From assembly GCA_016801845.1 (NCBI GenBank), contig CM028931.1:6345563-6409562 (forward strand): a DNA stretch of 64,000 nt, given 5' to 3'. The stretch is from Polydactylus sextarius (lineage: Eukaryota; Chordata; Actinopteri; Polynemidae). The position numbers were made by a program, and so were the translations under genes. The notes below the pieces were generated by a model. That model had not been told where the DNA came from and ran no database searches. It saw only the letters and a program-made list of their open reading frames with translations. Shown here one piece after another: positions 1-12,000 of this stretch; within the stretch, counting starts at the first letter, position 1, and each line of letters starts with the position of its first letter.

Positions 1-455
1 ATGAGTTTCCTGAGCATTAGCTGTAATTTCATGCTGAAGGACTCCGCGTGTGATGACCTCTGTGGGAGCTAATAAAGGAATTAGGAGGCGATGGGGCCAA
101 GAGGGGGCTTCATTGTTGAGACTGAAGGGCCACCAGAGCCGGGTGTATCATTTTCTGCAACAAGGGCCCTATAGATCCATCAATGCAAATACAGTGCTGA
201 TGTTCCGTAGCAAGCACAGACTTAACATAAAACGCTACTAGGCTGCAATCAATTATTCAATCAAGGCACACGAGAGCGTTTAGGTATGTGTTGCACCACA
301 AGCAGTGGAGCCATCAGCTGAAACAACTGGCCACTTGACTACAGAGCCTGCCCATTATTTATTTAGTGACACCTCAGTGGTTTTGTGCGCACACAAAATA
401 TGACTCTGCTTTTACTCTCTGCATCACAGTGTTTTCATTCTGTTGTATTATGCAG

Positions 456-545
456 GCCTGAGGCCCGGTACAGAGTACGGGATGGGCGTAACGGCAGTAA
501 AAGATGAGCATGAGAGTCTGCCGACGACCACCAATGCAGTGACTG
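456..545 (+). CDS. tnc: tenascin-C FNIII repeat 4, second exon
   Basis: This exon encodes the C-terminal strands of an FNIII repeat (GLRPGTEYGMGVTAVK...). It contains the tyrosine-corner motif LRPGTEYG that is characteristic of FNIII strand F. The acceptor is tgcag before 456 and the donor gtgaga after 545. Both borders are phase 1, so the exon opens with the last two bases of a glycine codon. The sequence resembles human TNC FNIII 4 (LTGLRPGTEYGIGVSAVK, recalled from the family). The first half of the repeat is not in the window; positions 1-455 are intron. Confidence 0.85.
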
Positions 546-2767
546 GTGAGATACTTTGTTGATATATGCTTATACTATACACTAAATGTATATACTTACA
601 CACGTACATGCCTAACTTCAAATGTAAACCGCTGCTTCCATACACATGAGGGATCAAACTTGTTTGTGGCCCACAGACACATGCAATAATCAAATTTTAT
701 GATGCCCATGTTTAGGATTTATAACTAAATCATCCATCCGTCCATCTATCCGTCCTTCTATCTATCCATCCATCTATCCTTCCATCCATCTGTCCATCAT
801 CCATCATCCATCTGTCCTTATATTCAATTCAATTTATTTTATTTATATAGCGCCAGGTCATAAAAACATTTATCTCAAGGCACTTTACATAGAGAAACCC
901 AACATTTCCACAATGAGCAAGCGCTTGGCAACAATGGAGAGGAAAAACTCCCTTTTAACAGGAAGAAACCTCCAGCAGAACCAGACTCAGAGTGGACGGT
1001 CATCTGCCTCGACCGGTTGGAGTGAAATGAAAACAGGGAAAAGAGAAGAGACAGAGGAAAAAGAGTGAGGAGGACGGGGAGGGGGAGGAAGAAAAGTGGG
1101 AGACCAGGAAGAGACAGTAGAGAGTAGATGGTTACAAGTAGTTGTTAAAGTAAAATTATCATTACAATTAATATTACAATAATAATAATAATAATGATGA
1201 AGATGAAAGTGATGATGTCGTCAAAGAATTGGAGTCCAACAGCTCTGGAGTCAAAACTTCCTGTAAAAGAGAAAGGGGTAGGGGGAGACAACTGCGAGAG
1301 AGAGCAGATGATGTTAAAAATATGTAATATTTAAATATAAATATCAGGACATGAAGTGTGAGGGAGAGAAAGAGACGTAAGGAGTGAGGGACAGAGAGGA
1401 GCAGTGTATTGTCAGAGTCCCCCAGCAGTCTAATCCTATAGCAGCTTAACTAAAGGATGGTTCAGGCAGGCCCGTGTCCTGCCTGGACCATACTTAACTA
1501 TAGGCTTTATCATAAAGGAAAGTTTTTAGTCTAACCTTAAAGGTAGAAACGGTGTCTGACTTATATCCATCCATCCATCCATCTGTCCACCCATCCATCA
1601 TGCATCCATTCATCCGTTTGTCCTTCTATCCATCCATCCATCCATAATCCATTCATCTATCAATCCATCCATGATCCATCCATCCATCATGCAGACCACT
1701 TATCTTGTTAGGGGTTACAGGAAGACTGCAGCCAATAGAGCCTGGACATGTCACCAGTCTATCACAGGGCCGACATATAGAGACAAGAAACCATTCATGC
1801 ACATTGATTCACACCTACCAATTTAGAGTAGTCAGTTAACCTAACCTACATGCATTTGGACTATAGGAGGAAAAAACCCACACAAATACAGGGACACACA
1901 ATAAGACCCCTGAACCAATCTGATCATCATTCTGTTTCACATTTAATAAGCTGGAACACTTCTACCTAATAAACAAATATTCATTTCATATTATATTATT
2001 CTATATAAAAATGTATAAGATGATGGCGTTATCTTATCTCCTGCCTATCTGACTAGCCCTGGATGCTCCCAAGGACCTCGCCGTCGCAGAAGTTACAGAG
2101 ACCACTATTCTGCTGGAGTGGAAGCGCCCGCTGGCGAAGCTCGACTCCTACAGACTGGTCTACATTTCCGCCGACGGCCACCGGGCTGAGGAGGTGGTCC
2201 CAGGCACTCTGGAGTCTCACACTCTGAGGAGCCTGACGCCCGGCATGCTGTACACCATCAGCATCACTGCCGAGAGGGGCCACAGGACCAGTGCTGCAAA
2301 CACCATCTCTGCCCCAACAGGTCAGCTCTTATTCCTACGTCAAATCACTGACATGTCGGCGAATTTTCCCTCGTTTTATTACCCTAAAAAGATTTCTGTC
2401 AGTTTTGAAAGGTTGATTCATCCAAACTAGAGCTAGAGTTTTGGCTGAATGTAGTCAAATTTTGTTCAATATTTGTGAAATCTGTGTGAAACTGAGTCTC
2501 CTCTGAATGTAACTCAGTGTTTCCATCAGCTCCTGTAGCTGGTGGTGCAGAGTCGAGAATAAGAGAAGTCCTCTCCAACCATAGTTTTTTTTTTTTTTTT
2601 TTGCCCTTGAGTGCTGCAGCCAAATCGAGGCAATGAATTGAATTCATTGTTAGTCTCTCAATGGAAGTCACTCTGTCTCCTGCCCCCCCCCCCACCCATC
2701 CCCTCCTTCAAGGCTCATTTATAGCATGTGGGATTATTTTTTTTTTTTTTAAATTTTTTACACAGAC

Positions 2768-2798
<31 letters not shown>

Positions 2799-2816
2799 AC
2801 AAATAAAATCACTGTG

Positions 2817-2851
<35 letters not shown>

Positions 2852-3026
2852 GGGGTCGGGACACCTCCAAGCCAAACATTTTGCAAGTAAATCTTGCCAG
2901 TTTTTGCAACGAGCATCCATTAAATACACGGCCACGGGCAAAAATCAATACGGCATGAGGGAAAAGTTTAGCTGCAGAAATAACTGTCTTTTGTTGCATT
3001 TTTGTGGATCGGACAGAATACCGACT

Positions 3027-3064
<38 letters not shown>

Positions 3065-6000
3065 CATGTGTATGTGTGTGTGGGGGAGGGTGGGGCGGGT
3101 TGGTTTAAATTGACATGTGTGCATTCTGCAAAATGTTCATTCATGTGATAATCGTTGGCGTAAGCCCTGCTCCCCTCTGGTTTTGTGAGATTTGACCACG
3201 ATGAACTGTGGCTGTCAGATAAAAAAAGGCCACATGCTGAGACTCCAGTTACAACATTGTCTTCGGAGAATCAGCGTCCCTCTAATCCACGGGCCCGGCC
3301 TGAGATACAGACCTTTATCGTCTCCGAACATGTAGCGCAAACACGGATCACACTCATTCTACAGGAGGGATTGAAGGAGGGAGGGGGTGGACGAGGTGAG
3401 ATGAGGTTTGGAATGAAGCTTGGGTTGGGCCTGACAATCACACACAATCACTTGGATTTCATTGTGAGCGTAGCCGCAGCGCTGCAGGATCAATACCAGG
3501 CCAAACTGCACATATAACCAATCCAATAACCGCAGAGGAATCAGTAAACAATAGAATGATTATCACAATTTAAAGTGAAACTCAATTACACTCAGACAAT
3601 GAACACACAGATGTGATGTTTCCACTGTTTCACCATCATTTCAGTCGGTGGTTTGCGCGGTCCGATTTGATATGACGACGGTGCATGAGAAGCATGAATA
3701 AAGCGAGACCGCTGTCCTGCATGTGACCTCCGTTTGTCTGGTTAAGGGGCACGAGCACGTTTCAAATGTCAGATATCAGAACGACAGCTGATATCTCAGA
3801 AGAACATTTGATTTAGTCGTGAGACGTCTTCATCTACATGAGACAAGCTGAACTCAAGGAACAGCCAATGGTCCTTGTCTCTCACCTCCTTATTTGTTCT
3901 CAACACTACAACTGATACATTCACGCTCAAAGTTATTGTCAGTCATGATCATCATCATTATGTTAATGGTCACGCCCATCTACTTCCGGTCCATGGGACC
4001 TATGCTCGTGAATTATGAACAAGAGTTAATGGAGAGATAAGAATAATTTTCCTTCCATTTGAAATGTGCCGTGGTTTTTTTACATATGATGCTTGTGAAT
4101 TTTAAAGATCATTTGAAATTGTGACATGATGTCAACTACGCGACTATTTTGTTTGTTACGTATGTTCAGAAGCAGATAAATCAACAATTACACCACAAAC
4201 ATAGCCTTGACTCACACTAATAGTTATCATTTAAATCAAGATACAGAAGTCAAAGTGGATCAGAAAATAATTCTTATCACTCCATTGACTTTCATTCATT
4301 TTTTTTTTTTTTTTTGATCCAAGGGCCCAGTGGGGACAACTAGAAGGGGCGTGACCTATACATCAGCCAACATCAGAGTTGCTAGACACCATGAATTAAA
4401 TGTTTACATGCAGACTGTATGTATGTGTGTGTTAATGCCGCATGCGTATGAGACTGCTGACTCAAAGTGAAGCTCATCAGACACATCATACACTAAATGC
4501 ATTACCCCCCATCCCATCTACCATCTCATCACACATCCATTGTCCACTTCCATTTGCTCTGTACTCTTGCACGTGGTGAAAATAGGATAAAGTGAGCCGT
4601 GCTGTTTACCTGGACCATCTATCTCCATCTCTGTCTAATCTACCGTCTGAATGCTTGCACACACAATGGAGTCCAATTACAGGCAGCTGCACGTAGCTCT
4701 GCATGGCCTCCCCCATGGGTTTGAAGTGGACAGCGTACTTCTGCCTTGCCGGCCGGGCTACGCTGCACCTTCAAATGTTAATGGCTCATCCGTAGCCATT
4801 AATGCGCACATACTGCATCAGCATGTCTGCCTGCTGCTTTCAGTGTCCAAGTCTTTCCACTTATATGGTAATTTCAAAGTGATGGCTGCAGGCAGCCATT
4901 GATAATGACGCTGTTTGTTCCCACTGGTCTTTTGTAGTGTAAATAAGGGTATATTTCTACTCATCACAAAGTAAAGGCATGTTTTCTGTCTTACCTCTTA
5001 GCGGCAACATGGAATGATTGAAATACAAATGAGAGATCATCAGTGTTGACCCATTGACCTCTTGCAGCTGATACCGTCAAGGACAACCCATCCACCGTCA
5101 AGAAGCAGAAGCTCCATCATGTTTGTTTTATATGTTTTGCAGTTTACGTTGGTATAAATAAGAAAGGTTCCCATGACTCCAATGTGTCAAGGTGTTTGTG
5201 TGGAGAGGTCAGACCAATATGCAGAACCAATTAAAAAAAAAAGAAAAAGAAAAGCAGAACGATTGTTACCAGAAAGTCCAGGTTTTTAAATGTGTATTGG
5301 TCTAACCTTGTTTTTATTCATACTGCATGTATGTCCTTGTCCTGTAACTCCATGCTGATGTGTTTGTCATCACTCAGAGGAGGAGAAGCCTGTGTTGACC
5401 AACGTCACTATCAGCGACGTGTCATGGGACAGCTTCCTCCTGTCCTGGTCCGCTGACGATGGGGCGTTTGAGGGCTTTTTGGTCGAGGTTACCGATGCAG
5501 AAACAGGCGTCGAGTGGCAAAACCACACGGTGCCTGCTGATGCTCGCAGCCTCGCCATCTCTGGCCTCTCCCCCACCACCTGGTACAGGGCCAATCTGTA
5601 CGGGGTGCACAGGGGTGTCCTCTTAGACCCTGTTTTCGCAGAAACCATCACAGGTATCAACGCCGTCATCGCTGGGTCTCGCTACTTCCTTTGCTTCCTT
5701 CTTCTTACTCACAGTTTTACCCACTTGTACAGCTCTAGTGTGGCGGTTCATCCCTGTCTAACTTTGATAGAGGCGTCTGTATTCGCTGTCAGATGTAGAT
5801 TGAAGCTGTTGATTTTACTCTTATACTTTGTAAATGAAACCTTCTCGTGTGCTCCAGCTGTGGGGATGAAGGCTTGTTTTGTTCATTGCCTCAGCTCCCA
5901 TTTTCTGAGCAAAAACCATTTAGCTGTCCCTGTCAGCGTCGGGGGTACATTTCAGATAAGTGTACATAGGGACAATCTACCCATCAGCCACTGTGGTAGA

Positions 6001-9000
6001 ACGAATTCCCCTCACCATTCTGACAGCGAGCACAATCTAATCCAAATCCCCAAACAAAACCCCCCTCATCAGCCATCCATCATGCACATATTCCTTTGTG
6101 AAATGGGTTAACAGCCTGAAGCAGCGCGCACACACAAAACCCTCTCAGTCCACATCAGTCCTGTTTGATCCACCCATAAACTGTCAGTCTGCCTGTTGGT
6201 GCGAGCCCAGTCTGACATGCACCTGGTCTCTTAATGTGAACAGGAAGAAGGGGGAAAAGATCAGGGCGGTGTTTAAGTCAAGCCCAACAGGTGCGCTGCT
6301 TTACCTCTCCGCTACAACAATCACAGTCATTAGCACGGACTAGCATGCTGGGAATTACAGTTTAAATGTAATTGCTGTGCTGTAAAAAAAAAGTGCCTAG
6401 TGGGCGTCAGAGTGCATTCAAGAATGAAGCATAACCACGACAAAATTCTTCCTTTTGAGGAACTTTATGAAACCGTATCACTCAGACCAGAAGGTCGCTT
6501 TTTTATGTCAGCATCTATTCCGACATTATCATTCAGCATTTCACTGATGAGGATCAGTCAAGTGGAAGAAAGATGGGAGGACTGACAGAGGAAAAAAAAA
6601 CCCTCAGGCGCTTTTGTCGCTTTGTGTGAGGGCTCTCTTCTGTATGCATCCCCAGTTCCCCCAGGCCTGGACCACTCTTCATTCTCATGCTGCCATTGCC
6701 CCTGGGCTCTGGTGCTAGGGTGCCAGGGGCTTCTGGGGCCACGCAGAATATGGCATGCACTCAACACAGCCCTATTGTCTGCATGCTAATGGCTGGTGAC
6801 GCAGCTTAACATTTTTCATTAGCATCACTTAATCCACAAAAAACATTCAAACTAGTGAATACAAGTTGACTAATTTGATTGTGTTATGCACAGTGGTCAT
6901 CGTAGTCAGAGTGCTGCATGTAGACGTAGCAGGGGAAATAAAATCTTTGGCTGAAAGCAGGCTGTGTTTTGAGAGTGGCGATTGTGTGGAGGGGATATGG
7001 GGTAGAAGGGTAGAAGTGGTGGCGGCGGTGGTAGTGGGAGGGTGAAATCAGAAGCAAACTAGCACATGTTAGCTGATGGATGCGGCCCTCCCTCTCTTCC
7101 ACTGACCAGCTAAAGCTGCCCGGCGGCTAATGAAGAGTGACAGCTCCCTGGGATTTGTCTGCTTTGCTTCTCATTTCCACCGCTTCTTCTCACATCAGAT
7201 GCCTCATGCATTTCCCCTCACAATGAAAAAAAAGGGATTTCAGGCTAGTTCAAGGACCCCTGAGACCCTCACATTTGGTGTAGCGTTTTAATGAGCAGTG
7301 GCGCTAGGCTTTATTGAGGCTTTCCTGAGCCCCCTTATAGCTGCTTCTATGCAGCCTGCTTTAAAAGCTCTGTCCAACCCATGTATCCATCTGCACCGCT
7401 CTGCACCATCTCTCCTCTGGAGAAATCGAGCTTTTTCTGCAGTCGCTTGATGTTGCTACTGTCTCAACCTTCCTGCTATTTCTTGCTGTATTAGCTCCTT
7501 ACTAACTACTTGCTTTTACAGAGTGTGCACACACTCTCATCTGGATGCACGAGATTAGATGTCGGCACTCTGCTGTGAAGTTCATGAAAGCCTCTTGCTC
7601 TGAAATCAAATGAAGAGATTCTATTTGATGGTGTTGACACTGTTGAATAAACTACGTCAACTTACTGGCCTGTCCTTGCTTAGCAACTTAGCAAGTCAAT
7701 CAGTTCAGACACCTGTACTTCCTGTCTTGCATGACTTGATAACACATTAGGGAGTCTAAGTCACACCCATCTACTTCTGGTCCATGGGTTTGTTGCCATG
7801 TCAACAAACATTACTTTAGTGAGACCACATAGTGGACTACAACGCTCGTCTCACAAAAAAATTACGTCATGGTCAAACTCTGACGGCTAACCTTAGCTTA
7901 GCAGCTAGCTACAGCTAACCTAGGAAAATATCTCACCCGGTGAGTTTTATCCACCTACTCCTTGTTTTCTCTTGAGCCGGGAAGAGACGGGGAAAGAAAT
8001 TGTGACGTGACGTCACGTATGCGACTATTTGGTTTGTAGTCGAACCACTTACGTATTTTCAGAAGCAGATAAATCAACAATTACACCACAAACATAGCCT
8101 TGACTCACACTAATAGTTATCATTTAAATTAAGATACAGGATATGTGTGATTCAGGGTAGAAGTCAAAGTGGATCAGAAAACAATTCTTATCGCTTATTA
8201 TTGACTTTCATTCATTTTTTGAAACTTCGGCTCCCTGTAACACGGTGATTTGGCGCAGCTAGTTGGTGGTTAATTTTTGCTGAGATTCAAGAATTTAATT
8301 TTTGCACTTTTAGTAAAGGTAGCGAAGTTTGTTTTCAGCACAAAGTTGCAAATTTGCATCACTGACCCCATGAACCTCACTACCCATGGCTAAAATACAA
8401 TAATAACAATTTCAGTAGCAGTATCTCATATTACCAACAGTGAAGGAGCAGCTGTAGGTCAGACTTAAGTATTGTTTTCATTAAATTTCTTGAAAATGAA
8501 TTGCAGTCACAGTCACAGTTTTGACTACAACACTTTTCATTTTTACTAACCACTGCGGCTTTGATAATTTACTATGGATGAAATAAATCCAGCTGGAGAC
8601 TTTCGTTCGGTTTCCTCAACTTAATTTCTTCCTTCTGTGTTAACTTATCTGGCCTCTTTCTACTCTGCAAACTAATTCTCCTTATATGTTGAATGCTGTG
8701 CTGAAATATAACTGATGTTGGCATTTGCACTTGGACTGATACACTCTGTTAACTGCCTTGTTCCTCAAATGTCAAAGCAATACTTAAGTTCCACAGAAAA
8801 CTGACTGTCACCTGTCACTCAGAGGCTGAACCCGAGGTGCAGGCTCTACTAGTCTCCGACGTGGCCTTCGACAGCTTTAAGCTGGCCTGGACGGCCGAAG
8901 AGGATGCCTTTGACACCTTTGTGATAATGGTCAGCGAGGCCGAAGACCCAGGCCAACTGAGAGAGCTGGTGCTGGGTGGTGAAGAGCGAAGCATAGCAAT

Positions 9001-12000
9001 GACAGAACTCACTGACGACACAGAATACAAACTCGAAATCTTTGGGCTGATTCTGGGAAGACGCTCCAAGTCTGTAATGGAGAGGGTGAGAACAGGTACA
9101 CAGTGAAAGAATGTGGAGTCAAGAAAACCAGAGCTGTGACTGTGGACTGGTCGCGTCAGTACAATCACTGTTGTCGATTTTGTCTTTTTTTAACAAAGCA
9201 GCATGAAGTGTCGCCCATGGTCTAACACTTACCACATACTTTGTCTTACTAACTTAGAAACGAGACGTTCAAAATCAAAGTTTGTCTGTGTTACATTCGT
9301 GTTTTCGTGATAGCCGCAAGGTGGCGGAGTTGTGTGCGTTGTTGTCAGCAGCTTTGTGTTGTGACTTGTCTTGTCATTGGTCCTGAGTGGTTCCGGCAGG
9401 TAGCATCAGTCCGGATCAGAGTCAGACTTGAAATCATCATCGCTTTATTGCAAAATGCTGTTGACTCCCACTCAGGACATTCACTCAGCTCTTTACTCTT
9501 TGCTACTTTCATTTTGTTGTCCTTGTTCAGTCCTCCTCCCAAATGTCTTTGACTGCCTTGCCCCATGTGTCAGTGTCTGTCTTTGTAAAGAAGGTGGTGG
9601 TGGTGATGGTGGGGGGAAGTTGTCTATGTCAAATAGAATGGGTGTCTATGGTTGTGTCCCCTGTCCTCCCTGGGGGTACGGCTTTACTCCTGGGTTGCAC
9701 AGCGCATGTTTCACTTTTGTGTTTCCATGAAATGGGGGCAAGTTAATCTCCTCAGGTCTGTCACGCAAGATACTGTGGTTCACTGTTAGCTGGAAAAGGG
9801 TTTCTCCATGAGACCAGGCCTCCCCAGGCTCCCCCCCTTTTGTCTGCTTACCTTGCTCTCTTTTACACACACTCTCTCTTTCTTTTTCACTCTATTTCCT
9901 AAGAGCCTTTCAGCGATGGATCTGTCGTGGCTACAATAACACAATATGTCTGTGTCTTTTCTCGTCTGCTTCTTAAATCCAACACAGAAATTACTCTCTG
10001 CAATATGTCTGTGCTTTGCATTCACCACGTATGTACTGTATGTTTTTTTTTTTCCCGGGGTTACACACACATATCAACTAAACCATCTGTTTTTGTCTGT
10101 TCTTTTGCCCCCCCCCACACCTGCTGTTTCTGTCTTGCTTGTGTCAGATCTGGGCTCTCCCAAGGGCATCCGCTTCTCTGATGTCACCGACACATCCGCC
10201 ACCGTACACTGGTCGGCTCCGAGGGCTCGGGTGGACAGCTACCGGGTTACTTACGTGCCTGCTCACGGAGGTCAGTCTCAGACGTGTATCAGTGCATCAC
10301 GTGGATCCAAAAAAATTCTATTCAACAGTTGAACTACCTTAAAAAAGATGAATGATGATTGACGCAGAGCTGCAAAAGTTTTACCCTGCTTACATCAAGT
10401 AAAAAAAAGCTTAAAGGTTTTACCCTGCTTAATGCTTACACTTCCTTTAATCATCAGTTTGGAGGATTGCAGGTTATTTGCGACGTTAGGGCTACAGTGT
10501 GCCGTCAATCACTTTAATCTATCATGTGCAGGGCAACTCTTTTGTCCAATGATAGACCTATTCTGCCCCCTATCAGCCAATCCTAGGTATTACCACTGAG
10601 TGAAAATTCTGTTATGATGTAATTACTGCACACAACATTAGTGACATCAGTGGGCTCAATAATTGAGTAGATTATATGTGTTGAGTTTAGTTACAATTAG
10701 ATCAGGTTCTTTGAAAAAGGACTGAAGTTGTTATAATAATAATAATGATAATAATAGTAAGACTGCACTCACATCCACAGTGTGCTGTTTCTGATCCGCA
10801 GGTCACGCTAAGACACTGACAGTGGACGGGTCTGCGTCTCAGACCGTGTTGCCCAACCTGACACCGGGGGTCACATACGAGGTCACTGTGATCGCTGTCA
10901 AGGGTCAAAGGGAGAGCGAACCTGGGTCAGACAGCGTCACCACAGGTGCAGTATGATTGACACATTCGCTCCCAAAAAACAGTCTGACACAACAGCTCTG
11001 TCTGTCTGAGATATTTGAACATGGTGTGTGTGTGTGTGTGTGGTACAGCTCTGGATAAGCCCTCGCGGTTTGACTGCTGTCAACATCACGGACGTTGAAG
11101 CTCTGCTGCTGTGGCAGCCTGCTATCGCCACCGTAGACGGCTACGTCATCACCTACAGTGCAGACTCAGGTGTGCGGTATAGAAATCACTATTCAATTCA
11201 ATTTTATTCATATAGCGCCAAATCACAATAAACATTTATTTTAAGGCACTTTACATAGAGAAGCCCAACATTTCCACAATGAGCAAGCGCTTGGCGACAA
11301 TGGAGAGGAAAAACTCCCTTTTAACAAGAAGAAACCTCCAGCAGAACCAGACCTGGAACCGGACCCAAACTGGAAGCTGGTTGCATAACAGAGGAGCCTG
11401 ATAACTGAAGGCTCTACTTCCCATTCTAGTCTTAGAGACTCTAGGAACCACAAGTAAACCAGCAGTTTGAGATCCAAGTGATCTATTAGGATAATAAGGA
11501 ACTATGAGTTCCTTAAGATATGATGGAACCTGATCATTAAGGGCTTTATGGTCAAGCAGAAAGATTTTTTTTATTTTAAATTCTACTCTGGGTTTTACAG
11601 GAATCAGTGAAGAGCAGCCAATACAAGAGAAATATGATCTCTGATTCTACTTCCTGTCAGTACTCGAACTGCAGGAATTTGTGAATCACTATTCACTTGC
11701 TTTTACACAACCGTTGTCTTACATCCTGCACATGTGTCGCCAGTTGCTCCGGTGATGGAGCGCGTGTCGGGAAACGTGGTGGAGTTCGACATGAGCTCAC
11801 TGACGCCTGCGACGCACTACACGGTGAAGGTGTACGCCGTGAGGGACTTGGCCAAGAGCGCGGCCACTACCACCGAGTTCACCACTGGTCAGCAGCCCCA
11901 CCTCACACATAACGTGACACACCTCACAAATGCTGCTGAGACAGTGGATTCTATGAGACTGTTCTAAATGACGTGTGTGTGTGCGTTTAGATGTGGACGC

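Larger units (their letters stand above)
546..2056. other. tenascin-C intron with (ATCC)n tracts and interspersed repeats
   Basis: Intron between FNIII 4 and FNIII 5. It holds a degenerate (ATCC)n microsatellite at about 721-830 and another at about 1565-1690, a dispersed repeat starting attcaattcaatttatttta at 824, and a second dispersed repeat at about 1690-1920. No coding frame resembling FNIII was seen. Confidence 0.6.

Noticed and set aside
2661..3113. A 150-residue open frame with poly-F and poly-K runs
   Set aside because: It is a homopolymer and microsatellite artefact inside a tenascin-C intron.
5392..6111. A 239-residue open frame starting in the FNIII exon
   Set aside because: Only the part to 5653 is FNIII. 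The rest is read-through after a good GT donor and has no domain character.
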